Shown here: in pieces, positions 49,669-57,462 of the stretch
How the letters are laid out: each line of letters opens with the position of its first letter
Position numbering within the stretch: the stretch's first letter is position 1
NCBI GenBank assembly: GCA_017416685.1
Contig: JAFQBN010000001.1
Span: forward strand, 23,395 to 87,394
DNA from: Oscillospiraceae bacterium
GTDB taxonomy: Bacteria; Bacillota; Clostridia; Oscillospirales; Oscillospiraceae
Direction: 5' to 3'
DNA: 64,000 bases
The notes under the pieces: model-generated
Told to the model about the DNA's origin: nothing
Databases searched by the model: none
What the model saw: the letters and a program-made list of their open reading frames with translations, nothing else
Program-made: the position numbers and the translations under genes

Positions 49669-50706
49669 ATGAACGTGACTACTGTTACCGGTCCGATCAC
49701 CCCCGAACAGTTGGGCGTGGTCACCACCCATGAACACGTGCTGCTGGACCTGACCGCTTTTTATCAGGCGCTGCCCGTGGACGGCATCGACGACCCCGCC
49801 ACCCAGAAGGTGGAGATGTGGAACCTGGGCATTCTCAGCCGCGACTGCTACGCCCTGAAGGACAACCTCCTGCTGGACAGCGAGACGCTGGCGGTCAAGG
49901 AGCTGAATTACTTCAAAAAAGCCGGCGGCAACACGGTGGTGGATGCCTCTCTGCCCGGCATTGGCCGTGACCCTGCGGCTCTCAAGCGCATTTCGGAGGA
50001 GACCGGCCTGAACATCATCATGGGTACCGGCTTCTACGTGGGCGAGACCCATCCCGAGGCCCTGTCCTCCATGACCGAGCGGCAGATCGCCGACCTGATG
50101 GTGGACGAGCTGAATGTGGGCATCGACGGCGTGCGGGCCGGATACATCGGTGAGATCGGCATCAGCGAGATCTTTGACGACAAGGAGCGGCGTATCCTGC
50201 GTGCAGCCGCTATGGCAAGCATCGACACCGGTGCAGCCATCAACGTCCATATCAACCCCTGGACCACCAACGGTCTGGAGGCGGCGGACATCCTGCTCAA
50301 GGCCGGCGTTGCCCCGGAAAAGATCTGCATCAGCCACATCGACGTGGAGAACCGCGAGGACTACATCTTCGCACTGCTCGAGAAGGGTGTGTACGTGGAG
50401 TTTGACAACTTCGGCAAGGAGTACTACATCCGCCGCGAGGTGCGCAACTCCGGCTACGGCCTGTTTGTCCACGATACCGAGCGCGTGACCCTGATGAAGA
50501 AGATGCTGGATGCCGGTTACGGCAAGCAGATCCTGCTGTCCTGTGACGTGTGCCTGAAAAATCTGCTGCACACCTACGGCGGTTGGGGTTATGACCACCT
50601 GCTGACCAACATCGTCCCCATGATGGAGGACGAGGGAATTACCGACGAACAGATTCACATGCTGCTGGTGGAAAATCCCGCCCGGTGGCTGTGCGGAAAG
50701 GAGTAA
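49669..50706 (+). CDS. Phosphotriesterase-family metal hydrolase
   Basis: A 345-aa amidohydrolase-fold enzyme of the phosphotriesterase/lactonase family. The binuclear site appears complete: THEHV (about residues 20-24), GEIGIS (about 162-167, a Glu where PTE has a carboxylated Lys, as in E. coli Php), NVHINPW (about 188-194), ISHIDVEN (about 221-228) and LLSCDVC (about 286-292, Asp). Physiological family members hydrolyse lactones or phosphorylated sugar lactones. GGAGGTGGCAGC precedes the ATG, and it is 12 bases after the unknown gene. Confidence 0.87.
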   Translation: MNVTTVTGPITPEQLGVVTTHEHVLLDLTAFYQALPVDGIDDPATQKVEMWNLGILSRDCYALKDNLLLDSETLAVKELNYFKKAGGNTVVDASLPGIGRDPAALKRISEETGLNIIMGTGFYVGETHPEALSSMTERQIADLMVDELNVGIDGVRAGYIGEIGISEIFDDKERRILRAAAMASIDTGAAINVHINPWTTNGLEAADILLKAGVAPEKICISHIDVENREDYIFALLEKGVYVEFDNFGKEYYIRREVRNSGYGLFVHDTERVTLMKKMLDAGYGKQILLSCDVCLKNLLHTYGGWGYDHLLTNIVPMMEDEGITDEQIHMLLVENPARWLCGKE

Positions 50707-50709
50707 AAC

Positions 50710-51885
50710 ATGATGAATTTGCCCTGCATCCCCCTGGAGGAGTTCCAGGAGAGAGTTGTCAAGACCCAGGCTGCCATGGCTGAAGCCGGCTATGACCTGC
50801 TGCTGGCCTACGGCAACGAGGCCGAACCCCAGTATGTGCGCTACTTCTCCAACTACTGGCCCTCTTTTGAGACTGCCGGCGTGCTGATCCCCCGCGAGGG
50901 CAAGGCTATGCTGCTCATCGGTCCCGAGAGCTACACCTACGCCGCCGACCGCTCCAAGATTTCTGACATCCGCCTGCTGAAGGCTTTCCGCGAGTCCTCC
51001 GAGCCGGAGTATCCCGGCAAGAAGCTGGATACCTTCGCCGCCCTGTTTGCCGAGGTCATGGGTGACAAGCCCATTCGCCGTTTCGGCGTGGCCGGTCTGC
51101 CCCTGATGACCATCGGCGTGTACGAGGCTCTGAGCGAGGCTCTGGACGTGAAGATCGAGAAGGCTGACGACATCGTCAACAAGCTGCGTATGCGCAAGAC
51201 CGAGAACGAGCTGGCCTGCATGCGTGCCGCCGCCAAGATCACCCACGAGACCTTCGACTACGTGCTGGCCAACATCAAGGTCGGTATGACCGAGCAGCAG
51301 GTGGTGGGTCTGGCTCTGGGCAAGATGCACGAGTTGGGTGCCGAGCGCGAGTCCTACCCCCTGTGGGTGCTGACCGGTAAGGGTTCCAACCAGGCCATCA
51401 GCCGCCCCCGCAACAAGAAGATCGAAAAGGGCGACATGACCTTCCTGCAGATCGGCGCCCGGGTGGACGGCTACGCCTCCAGCATCGGCCGCCCCGTGGT
51501 CTTCGGCAAGGCTACCCCCGAGCAGCGCGAACTCATCGAGGTGGGCTACAAGGCTCAGGAGGACGCCATCGCCTCCCTGCAGGTGGGCGCCCGCGCCTGC
51601 GATGTGGCTCAGGCCCACATCGACAACGTGACCGCCATGGGTTACGGCGACTGGCTGCTGTACGGCCCCTTCCACGGCAACGGCACTATGGAGGGTGAGG
51701 CCCCCTGGATCGAGACCAGCGCGGACTTCGAGCTGGAGGAGAACATGACCTTCTGCGCGGACATCTTCCTGGGCAGCGCCAAGACCGAAACCGGTCTGCG
51801 CATCGAGGACGTGGTGTGCGTGAAGAAGGGCGGCGCCGAAAACCTGACCAATTATCCCCGCAAGCTGTTCGAAATCGACTGCTAA
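50710..51885 (+). CDS. M24/creatinase-like protein with incomplete metal site
   Basis: A 391-aa protein with the creatinase N-terminal domain (about residues 10-145) and a pita-bread C-terminal domain. In true aminopeptidases five ligands bind two metals. Here the two Asp positions read LQIGARVDGYASSIGRP (about 252-268), i.e. Gln and Ser. The His is kept in GPFHGNGTMEGEAPW (about 319-333), the next Glu appears as ADIFLG, and the last Glu is in GLRIEDVVCV. Creatinase also lacks the metals and uses a His, so a C-N hydrolase such as creatinase-like activity is more likely than a peptidase. Confidence 0.85.
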   Translation: MMNLPCIPLEEFQERVVKTQAAMAEAGYDLLLAYGNEAEPQYVRYFSNYWPSFETAGVLIPREGKAMLLIGPESYTYAADRSKISDIRLLKAFRESSEPEYPGKKLDTFAALFAEVMGDKPIRRFGVAGLPLMTIGVYEALSEALDVKIEKADDIVNKLRMRKTENELACMRAAAKITHETFDYVLANIKVGMTEQQVVGLALGKMHELGAERESYPLWVLTGKGSNQAISRPRNKKIEKGDMTFLQIGARVDGYASSIGRPVVFGKATPEQRELIEVGYKAQEDAIASLQVGARACDVAQAHIDNVTAMGYGDWLLYGPFHGNGTMEGEAPWIETSADFELEENMTFCADIFLGSAKTETGLRIEDVVCVKKGGAENLTNYPRKLFEIDC

Positions 51886-51891
51886 GCAAAT

Positions 51892-51931
51892 GAAAAACGC
51901 CTGCACCCCGACGGGTGCAGGCGTTTTTGCT
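51892..51931. terminator. Bidirectional terminator (M24-like operon / yesL)
   Basis: AAAAACGCCTGCACCC / GGGTGCAGGCGTTTTT, 16-bp stem, 4-base loop. Confidence 0.93.
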
Positions 51932-51940
51932 TATATGAGA

Positions 51941-52603
51941 TCAGTCGTGAGCGGGTTCGTCGATGACGTCGCTCTCCACCACGCCCAGCAGCTTTTCCGC
52001 CAGACGGGCGAAGGGGCGCTTCATAAACCACACGCAAACGGCGCCGGCGGTACCGAAATACAGCAGCACCCAGATGATGCCAAGGGCGGCGAAGTAGTCG
52101 GGCAGGCCAAAGAAGCACAGCACAGGCAGCCACGCCAGAATAGTGATGAGCAGGCTGCGGATGGGGAAGGACAGCACCATGACCATGCCGTTTTTGATCA
52201 GCTGGAGGAAGGTGCACTCAAACCGGGAGTAGAACAGCAGCGCCATGGTCAGCAGGATCAGCAGCAGGCAGCCGGCCACGATGGCCATAATGAACGCAGA
52301 AAGGGCCAGATCGTTGGCGAACACGACCCAGGCGGTCCACGCACAGACCAGAGTCAGACTGCCCAGCAGCAGCCAAAGACCGGTAGCTTTCAGGAAATTG
52401 GCCTTAAATGCGGTGAAAAAGGCCCGGAAGCAGGCTTTGCCGCGGGTCTGGGCCCGGCAGGCAGCGAACAGAGCGGTAAAGGCCACGCCGATGGTGATCA
52501 CGGGGATGCAGCAGACCACGAACAGGGCGGTGAGCATAATGGTGCTTCCCAGCGTATCCAGCATCTGCATCAGTTTGGAGTCGTAAGAAAAAATGCCTCC
52601 CAT
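51941..52603 (-). CDS. YesL (DUF624) family membrane protein
   Basis: A 220-aa protein with five or six helices: LDTLGSTIMLTALFVVCCIP (about residues 15-34), FLKATGLWLLLGSLTLVCAW (about 70-89), SAFIMAIVAGCLLLILLTMA (about 101-120), LLITILAWLPVLCFFGLPDY (about 150-169) and IIWVLLYFGTAGAVCVWFMK (about 174-193). YesL-type proteins occur with carbohydrate ABC importers and two-component systems; function is unknown. ATG 52603 fits the GAGG site better than the ATG two codons upstream. Confidence 0.85.
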   Translation of the reverse strand: MGGIFSYDSKLMQMLDTLGSTIMLTALFVVCCIPVITIGVAFTALFAACRAQTRGKACFRAFFTAFKANFLKATGLWLLLGSLTLVCAWTAWVVFANDLALSAFIMAIVAGCLLLILLTMALLFYSRFECTFLQLIKNGMVMVLSFPIRSLLITILAWLPVLCFFGLPDYFAALGIIWVLLYFGTAGAVCVWFMKRPFARLAEKLLGVVESDVIDEPAHD

Positions 52604-52694
52604 AAACATATCCTCGCTTCAATCGAATTTTCTACATTATACAGCCTGTGTACAGGTTTTGCAACGGAAAACGACCAATTCACAGATTGTTTAC

Positions 52695-52723
52695 TTGCCA
52701 TTTCCCGGCGGGAGGGATATACT
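52695..52723 (+). promoter_or_regulatory. SigA-type promoter for the 52752 gene
   Basis: TTGCCA, 17-base spacer, TATACT. Confidence 0.7.
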
Positions 52724-52751
52724 CATAAAAAACAGACAAGGAGTGTTCCCC

Positions 52752-53312
52752 GTGGAAAAGGATAAGCAGCGGGCAAAAGAATTGTTTGCCTCCATGAGTA
52801 CAAAAGAGAAGCTGCGCCACATCGTCACCTACTACTGGCCCCACATTTTGGGAGCTGTGGCGGCGGTGGCTTTGGTGGTGGGCATCGGCGTTACGGTACA
52901 CAACAGCGCGGTGAGGAGTCAGTGGCTCCACGTGGGCGTGGTAGCGCCCTATACCCGGATGCTGCAGCCGCAGCTGGAGACCATGGGCGAGCAGATCGGT
53001 GAGCCGCTGAACTATCTGGACCTGATGAGTGTGGAGGGCGAGTATGGCGCCGATGCCATGACACAGCTGTCCTGTTATCTGGCGGCCGACCAGCTGGATA
53101 TTGCCGTGTGCGATGCCGCCACCCGGGACTACCTCGCAGTACAGGACGGGGAAGAAAACATCGACGTGTACCCCCTTGCAAGCACTGCGCTGGTGGACAG
53201 TTTTCAGGGACTTGAATTGCCTGAGGTATACCTTGTGGTCCGTCAGGGCGTGACCCGGTCGGAGCGGGCGGAGGCCTTTGCTCGGTTGCTTGTCACAGAT
53301 ACGAACCCCTGA
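52752..53312 (+). CDS. Membrane-anchored protein of unknown function
   Basis: A 186-aa protein with a charged cytoplasmic N-terminus (KDKQRAKELFASMSTKEKLR), one helix (ILGAVAAVALVVGIGVTV, about residues 36-53) and a roughly 130-residue outer domain with QWLHVGVVAPYTRM and LAADQLDIAVCDAATRDYLA (about 113-132), resembling part of a periplasmic-binding-like fold. GTG 52752 has AAGGAG 8 bases before it; longer readings have no site. Divergent neighbour is YesL. No family recognised. Confidence 0.72.
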   Translation: MEKDKQRAKELFASMSTKEKLRHIVTYYWPHILGAVAAVALVVGIGVTVHNSAVRSQWLHVGVVAPYTRMLQPQLETMGEQIGEPLNYLDLMSVEGEYGADAMTQLSCYLAADQLDIAVCDAATRDYLAVQDGEENIDVYPLASTALVDSFQGLELPEVYLVVRQGVTRSERAEAFARLLVTDTNP

Positions 53313-53333
53313 AATTGTGCAATAGGTCAAAAA

Positions 53334-53380
53334 TACATCCCGACACCCCTGTTTTGCTTGACAAAGGGTGTCGGGATGTA
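53334..53380. repeat. Perfect 15-bp inverted repeat embedding the malK promoter
   Basis: TACATCCCGACACCC (53334-53348) and GGGTGTCGGGATGTA (53366-53380) with a 17-base spacer. Only the minus strand has a T-run after it. The -35 box lies in the loop and the -10 just outside. Confidence 0.85.
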
Positions 53381-53387
53381 CTAAAAT
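53358..53387 (+). promoter_or_regulatory. SigA-type promoter for orphan MalK-type ATPase
   Basis: TTGACA, 18-base spacer, TAAAAT. The spacer is almost entirely the right arm of the inverted repeat. Confidence 0.7.
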
Positions 53388-53603
53388 TTCTGTGGTTAGT
53401 CTGTGGTGGTATGTCCACACGGACACCTCATATCATGGTGCTTCGGTCCTACTCCATTACCATAGGGCCGCGGCGCTGAATTGAAGGAGGAAAATCCGCT
53501 TGACCGGCGGTGCGGCAGTGTGGAGACCTGTCGTAATGTGTGCGGGGCCGCTCCCCGTTCACGAGGGGATTTTGCGGAGGCAGAATTCCTGCGGTCAGAA
53601 ATT
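53388..53603 (+). other. Long leader of MalK-type ATPase gene
   Basis: About 210 nt separate the promoter from the ATG. Hairpins are possible at TGTCC-ACAC-GGACA (about 53413-53426), ATGGT...ACCAT (about 53436-53465) and CTCCCC...GGGGA (about 53551-53569). GAAGGAGGAAAATCC at about 53483 looks like an SD but no good ORF follows it. No known riboswitch class fits. Confidence 0.4.
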
Positions 53604-54719
53604 ATGGCAAGTGTTACCCTGAACAAAGTGAAGAAGATCTACGAAGGTGGCTTCGAGGCTGTCCATGCGTTCGACCTGGACATCGCCGACAAGGAGTTTA
53701 TCGTTCTGGTCGGTCCCTCCGGCTGCGGTAAGTCCACCACCCTGCGTATGATCGCCGGTCTGGAAGAGATCTCTGCGGGCGAGCTGCACATCGGCGACCG
53801 TCTGGTCAACGACGTGGAGCCCAAGGACCGTGATATCGCCATGGTGTTCCAGAGCTACGCTCTGTACCCCCACATGACCGTGTATGACAATATGGCCTTC
53901 GCCCTGAAGCTGCGCAAGCTGCCCAAGGATGAGATCGACGCCAAGGTCCGCGAGGCTGCCCGCATCCTGGACATCACCGAGCTGCTGGACCGCAAGCCCA
54001 AGGCTCTGTCCGGCGGTCAGCGCCAGCGTGTGGCTATCGGCCGCGCCATCGTGCGTGAGCCTCAGGTCTTCCTGATGGATGAGCCTCTGTCCAACCTGGA
54101 CGCCAAGCTGCGTAACTCCATGCGCGCTGAGATCATCAAGCTGCGTCAGCGCATCGACACTACCTTTATCTACGTTACCCACGACCAGACCGAGGCTATG
54201 ACCCTGGGTGACCGCATCGTCATCATGAAGGACGGCTGGATCATGCAGATCGGCACTCCTCAGGAGGTCTTCAGCCATCCCGAGAACCTGTTCGTCGCTA
54301 CCTTCATCGGCGCCCCCCAGATGAACCTGTTCAACGCCAAGCTGGTCAAGAACGGCAGCGCCTATACTGTCGAGGTCGGCGGCGCCGTTGTGGAGCTGAC
54401 TGCCGAGCAGAACGAGAAGCTGGCCGCCAACGGCGTGGACACCATGGATATCGTTATGGGTATCCGTCCCAGCCACATCCAGCTCAAGGACGAGGGTGCT
54501 GACGTGATCCACGGCACCGTGGACGTGTCCGAGATGATGGGCTCCGAGGTCCACCTGCACGTCACCGCTGTCGACAAGGACGTCATCATCTGCGCCCAGA
54601 CCGCTGATCTGCCCAAGGAACTGCGCGGCGGCTTCGCCTTTGGTTCCGACGTGGGCTTCAGCTTCCGTCCTGACCTGATCCACCTGTTCAACCCCGAGAC
54701 CGAGCAGAACCTGATCTGA
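53604..54719 (+). CDS. Carbohydrate ABC transporter ATPase (MalK/MsmX/UgpC type), orphan
   Basis: A 371-aa ATPase. Walker A VGPSGCGKSTTLR (about residues 36-48), Q-loop VFQSYALYPHMTVYDNMAFA (about 81-100), signature LSGGQRQRVAIGRAIVREPQ (about 134-153), Walker B FLMDEPLSNLDAKLR (about 155-169), His-switch THDQTEAMTLGD (about 191-202), then a TOBE-type regulatory domain (about 235-371). It energises CUT1 sugar importers. No permease or binding protein is in the window, so it likely serves several importers in trans like MsmX. ATG 53604 has only a weak ribosome-binding site. Confidence 0.93.
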   Translation: MASVTLNKVKKIYEGGFEAVHAFDLDIADKEFIVLVGPSGCGKSTTLRMIAGLEEISAGELHIGDRLVNDVEPKDRDIAMVFQSYALYPHMTVYDNMAFALKLRKLPKDEIDAKVREAARILDITELLDRKPKALSGGQRQRVAIGRAIVREPQVFLMDEPLSNLDAKLRNSMRAEIIKLRQRIDTTFIYVTHDQTEAMTLGDRIVIMKDGWIMQIGTPQEVFSHPENLFVATFIGAPQMNLFNAKLVKNGSAYTVEVGGAVVELTAEQNEKLAANGVDTMDIVMGIRPSHIQLKDEGADVIHGTVDVSEMMGSEVHLHVTAVDKDVIICAQTADLPKELRGGFAFGSDVGFSFRPDLIHLFNPETEQNLI

Positions 54720-54726
54720 TTGTAAA

Positions 54727-54768
54727 GCAAAACGCCCGCGAGCATTGCTCGCGGGCGTTTTTTTGTTT
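54727..54768. terminator. Bidirectional terminator (ABC ATPase / glycerate kinase)
   Basis: AAAACGCCCGCGAGC / GCTCGCGGGCGTTTT plus further T residues. Confidence 0.94.
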
Positions 54769-54769
54769 C

Positions 54770-55999
54770 TCAGCCGATCAGCAGCACGGACACGTCGTTG
54801 ACGTTGGTGCCGGTAGGGCCGGTGAAAATCAGGCCATCCACGGCCTTCAGCGCGTGGTAGGCATCGTTGTCGGCCAGCACGTCATGGATGCGCAGACCCT
54901 GTGCGGCCAAAGCGGCACAGGTGGTGCCGTCCACCATGCCGCCTGCGGCATCGGTAGGGCCGTCGGTGCCGTCCGAGCCGAGGGAGAATACCAGTACGTT
55001 GTCCAAACCATCCAGCAGCTCTGCCGCGGAAAGGGCCAGCTCCTGATTGCGGCCGCCGAGACCTTTTCCGGTCAGACGGACCACGGTCTCGCCCCCGGCA
55101 ATAAAGGCCAGCTTCCGGCCCTTGCCTGCGTGGGTGCGGGCGACAGCGCCGAGGAAGCGCCCGGCATGCCGGGCCTCGCAGTCCAATCGGTCGGTGAGGA
55201 TAACAGGCTCATAGCCCAGGACGCGGCAGGTTTCCGCAGCGCTGGCGCACAGCTGGCCCACGCTGCCGGTGATGCGGGTGGTGACGTTGTCCAGCTGCTT
55301 GGGGGTCTCCTGTTCCAACAGGGAGAGGGCGGCGGGGGAGAGCTTCAGGGCATACTTTTCCACGATGGCTCTGGCCTGCTCACAGGTGGAGCTGTCCGGG
55401 CAGGCGGGGCCGGAGGCGATCATGTCCAGCGGGTCACCCAGAATATCGGACAGGACGATGGAGAATACGTGGGCGGGGGCGCACAGTCGGGCAAAACGGC
55501 CGCCCTTGACGGCGGATACCCGCTTGCGCAGGGTGTTCATCTCCACAATGTCCGCACCGCTTCCCAGCAGCTGACCGGTCAGGTCGGTCAGCTCCTCCGG
55601 GGAGATCAGCGGTTTTTCAAACAGGGCGGAGCCGCCGCCGGACAGCAGGAACAGCACCGTGTCCTGCGCCGTCAGGCCGCTGATCAGGTCAATGGCGGCC
55701 TGAGTCCCCCGAAAGGAGTTCTCGTCGGGGACGGGGTGACCGGCCTCGAAGATCTGGAAGTTGGCGATGGGACCTTTGGAGTGGTTGTATTTGGTGACCA
55801 CCACGCCGGCGTCGATACGCCCGCCCAGCAGGTCCGCAGCACAGGCGGCCATCTGCCAGGCGGCCTTGCCGGCAGCCACCAGCACCACCCGCCCGGGGGC
55901 AAAGGTATGATCGGAAAGAGCGCGCCGGACCGCCGCGTCGGGCAGGGCGGAGCGGATGGCGGCATCAATGATGGTTTGAGCATGATTGCGCATGGACAT
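54770..55999 (-). CDS. Glycerate 2-kinase (MOFRL/GckA family)
   Basis: A 409-aa kinase making 2-phosphoglycerate from glycerate. VVLVAAGKAAWQMAACAADL (about residues 37-56), LFLLSGGGSALFEKP (about 118-132), NTLRKRVSAVKGGRFARLC (about 156-174), LSDILGDPLDMIASGPACPD (about 185-204), AGGETVVRLTGKGLGGRNQE (about 297-316) and SLGSDGTDGPTDAAGGMVDG (about 337-356) match the two-domain family. ATG 55999 has AAGGAGG upstream; further codons upstream are not needed. May assimilate glycerate from photorespiratory-type or sugar-acid breakdown. Confidence 0.92.
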   Translation of the reverse strand: MSMRNHAQTIIDAAIRSALPDAAVRRALSDHTFAPGRVVLVAAGKAAWQMAACAADLLGGRIDAGVVVTKYNHSKGPIANFQIFEAGHPVPDENSFRGTQAAIDLISGLTAQDTVLFLLSGGGSALFEKPLISPEELTDLTGQLLGSGADIVEMNTLRKRVSAVKGGRFARLCAPAHVFSIVLSDILGDPLDMIASGPACPDSSTCEQARAIVEKYALKLSPAALSLLEQETPKQLDNVTTRITGSVGQLCASAAETCRVLGYEPVILTDRLDCEARHAGRFLGAVARTHAGKGRKLAFIAGGETVVRLTGKGLGGRNQELALSAAELLDGLDNVLVFSLGSDGTDGPTDAAGGMVDGTTCAALAAQGLRIHDVLADNDAYHALKAVDGLIFTGPTGTNVNDVSVLLIG

Positions 56000-56048
56000 A
56001 GAAGCGACCTCCTTGAAGGGCTGCAAGGAATATGTTTTAAGAAAAGAA

Positions 56049-56077
56049 ATGCGCCCAACCAAGGGTTGGGCGCTTTT
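56049..56077. terminator. Terminator downstream of tRNA-Gly
   Basis: GCGCCCAACC / GGTTGGGCGC hairpin (56051-56073). T-rich on both strands; starts right at the tRNA 3' end. Confidence 0.8.
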
Positions 56078-56153
56078 TGGAGCGAGTGACGAGGCTCGAA
56101 CTCGCTACCTCCACCTTGGCAAGGTGGCGCTCTACCAGATGAGCTACACTCGC
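56078..56153 (-). tRNA. tRNA-Gly(GCC)
   Basis: 76 nt including encoded CCA. Acceptor GCGAGTG/CACTCGC, D arm GCTC/GAGC, anticodon arm CCACC-TTGCCAA-GGTGG with anticodon GCC, T arm GCGAG-TTCGAGC-CTCGT, discriminator T. All four stems pair. Confidence 0.97.
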
Positions 56154-56166
56154 AACAGCAAAGTGA

Positions 56167-56194
56167 ATTATACCACAAATCCCTTTGCTGTCAA
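56167..56194 (-). promoter_or_regulatory. Promoter of tRNA-Gly
   Basis: On the minus strand: TTGACA, 16-base spacer, TATAAT, flanked by the 9-bp inverted repeat ACAGCAAAG/CTTTGCTGT (56155-56191). Confidence 0.8.
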
Positions 56195-56222
56195 GAGTTT
56201 TTTGAAAAATTTTTAAGAAAGA

Positions 56223-56258
56223 TAAAAAGGCCCGTGCGCAGCTGCGCACGGGCCTTCC
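56223..56258 (-). terminator. Terminator of GT2 gene
   Basis: AAGGCCCGTGCGCAG / CTGCGCACGGGCCTT, 15-bp stem with essentially no loop spare, then T5 on the minus strand. Confidence 0.9.
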
Positions 56259-56260
56259 GA

Positions 56261-57289
56261 TCAGTTGAACTTATAGATTTTCCGGGCCACCCGGTACATG
56301 GCAAGGGACAGTTTGCGGCCGGCCTTGCCGGGGAGATAGGTGAACGCGGGCAGAGAGAAGTAACGCATTTTGCGGTACAGACCCACATCCCGCTCCCTGA
56401 TGTAATCCCACAGCTTTTTGCGTTTCTCCATGGCCTCCTCCGAGCCGTCCATATCAAGGAAGATGGAGGACACGGTGACCATGATGGCCAGATAGTTGAA
56501 CATATAGGCACCCAGAGGCTTGCTTTTGGCAGACACCTCGTTCAGATCGTGGCTGTCCAGCATGTGGTAGTTGACCCGCAGCTGCTGGTCGATGCGGCGG
56601 AGCATGACCTGCTCGTTGACCGACTGGTCCTCCCGACCGATGAAGTAGCGGTACAGGTCTACGTCCAGATAGTACATATTCTTTACGTAGGGCAGTGGCT
56701 CGTAGACAAAGATGCTGTCCACGTAGAAGGTGTGCTTGGGCAGCTCCAGACCGCAGTCCCGCAGCAGCTGGGTGCGGTAGATAACGTTGTGCATCATGAT
56801 GAACTGGTCGGGGCGGAACTTGGCAACCGCGTCCCAGCCGAACACCCGGCCCACGGGCAGCAGCTTGCGGAAGTGGTTGACCCGCTGGGTATTGTCCGCC
56901 ACGTGTTCGTAGACGTAGTTGCACAGGAGCAGGTCGACCAGCTTCTCGTCCCGGACGAACTGGCGCAGCTTTTCCAGTGCGGTGCGCAGGGCGGGCACGT
57001 CCACCCAGTCGTCGGAGTCCACAACCTTGTAGTACACGCCACGGGCGTTGCGCAGGCCCTGATTGACGCCCTCGCCGTGGCCGCCGTTTTCCTGATGGAT
57101 GGCCCGGACGATGTCGGGGTATTGGGCGGCGTAGCGGTCGCAGATCTCGGCGGTGTTGTCCTGGGTGGAGCCGTCATCCACCAGAATGATCTCAATGTCG
57201 TCGCCGCCCTGCAGCAGGGTGTCCACGCAGTGTTCCATGTAAGCGGCGGAATTGTAACAGGGAACGGCGAAGGTAATGATCTTGTCCAT
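56261..57289 (-). CDS. Glycosyltransferase family 2
   Basis: A 342-aa GT-A enzyme. FAVPCYNSAAYMEHCVDTLL (about residues 7-26), IILVDDGSTQDNTAEICDRY (about 33-52), NGGHGEGVNQGLRNARG (about 64-80) and YKVVDSDDWVDVPAL (about 83-97), with the DxD metal motif, are typical. The C-terminal half (about 200-342) is helical and lacks membrane helices. ATG 57289 follows AAAGGAG. Alone rather than in the capsule locus, so probably another cell-wall glycan or teichoic-acid-like decoration. Acceptor unknown. Confidence 0.92.
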   Translation of the reverse strand: MDKIITFAVPCYNSAAYMEHCVDTLLQGGDDIEIILVDDGSTQDNTAEICDRYAAQYPDIVRAIHQENGGHGEGVNQGLRNARGVYYKVVDSDDWVDVPALRTALEKLRQFVRDEKLVDLLLCNYVYEHVADNTQRVNHFRKLLPVGRVFGWDAVAKFRPDQFIMMHNVIYRTQLLRDCGLELPKHTFYVDSIFVYEPLPYVKNMYYLDVDLYRYFIGREDQSVNEQVMLRRIDQQLRVNYHMLDSHDLNEVSAKSKPLGAYMFNYLAIMVTVSSIFLDMDGSEEAMEKRKKLWDYIRERDVGLYRKMRYFSLPAFTYLPGKAGRKLSLAMYRVARKIYKFN

Positions 57290-57462
57290 AAAAAAACTCC
57301 TTTGTCTGTGCGTCCGGCACAGCCGGGTGGAAAGGGATGCCCATATTATACCACACATTTCAGCGCAAGGGAACAAAAAATGATGTTTTCGCGTGGGCGG
57401 CCGGGAGAATGTTTTCTGCCGGGCGGCATAAAGTATAGAGAACAAATGAGGGGGGAGCTTGT

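Noticed and set aside
50710-51885. Active Xaa-Pro aminopeptidase
   Set aside because: Two or three of five metal ligands are substituted, so the simple peptidase name is not supported.
48679-51906. 1075-codon open frame on the minus strand
   Set aside because: It is antisense to the 48850, 49669 and 50710 genes, which have clear SDs and protein motifs. Its residues are the His/Leu/Val/Gly-rich text produced by reading GC-rich genes backwards.
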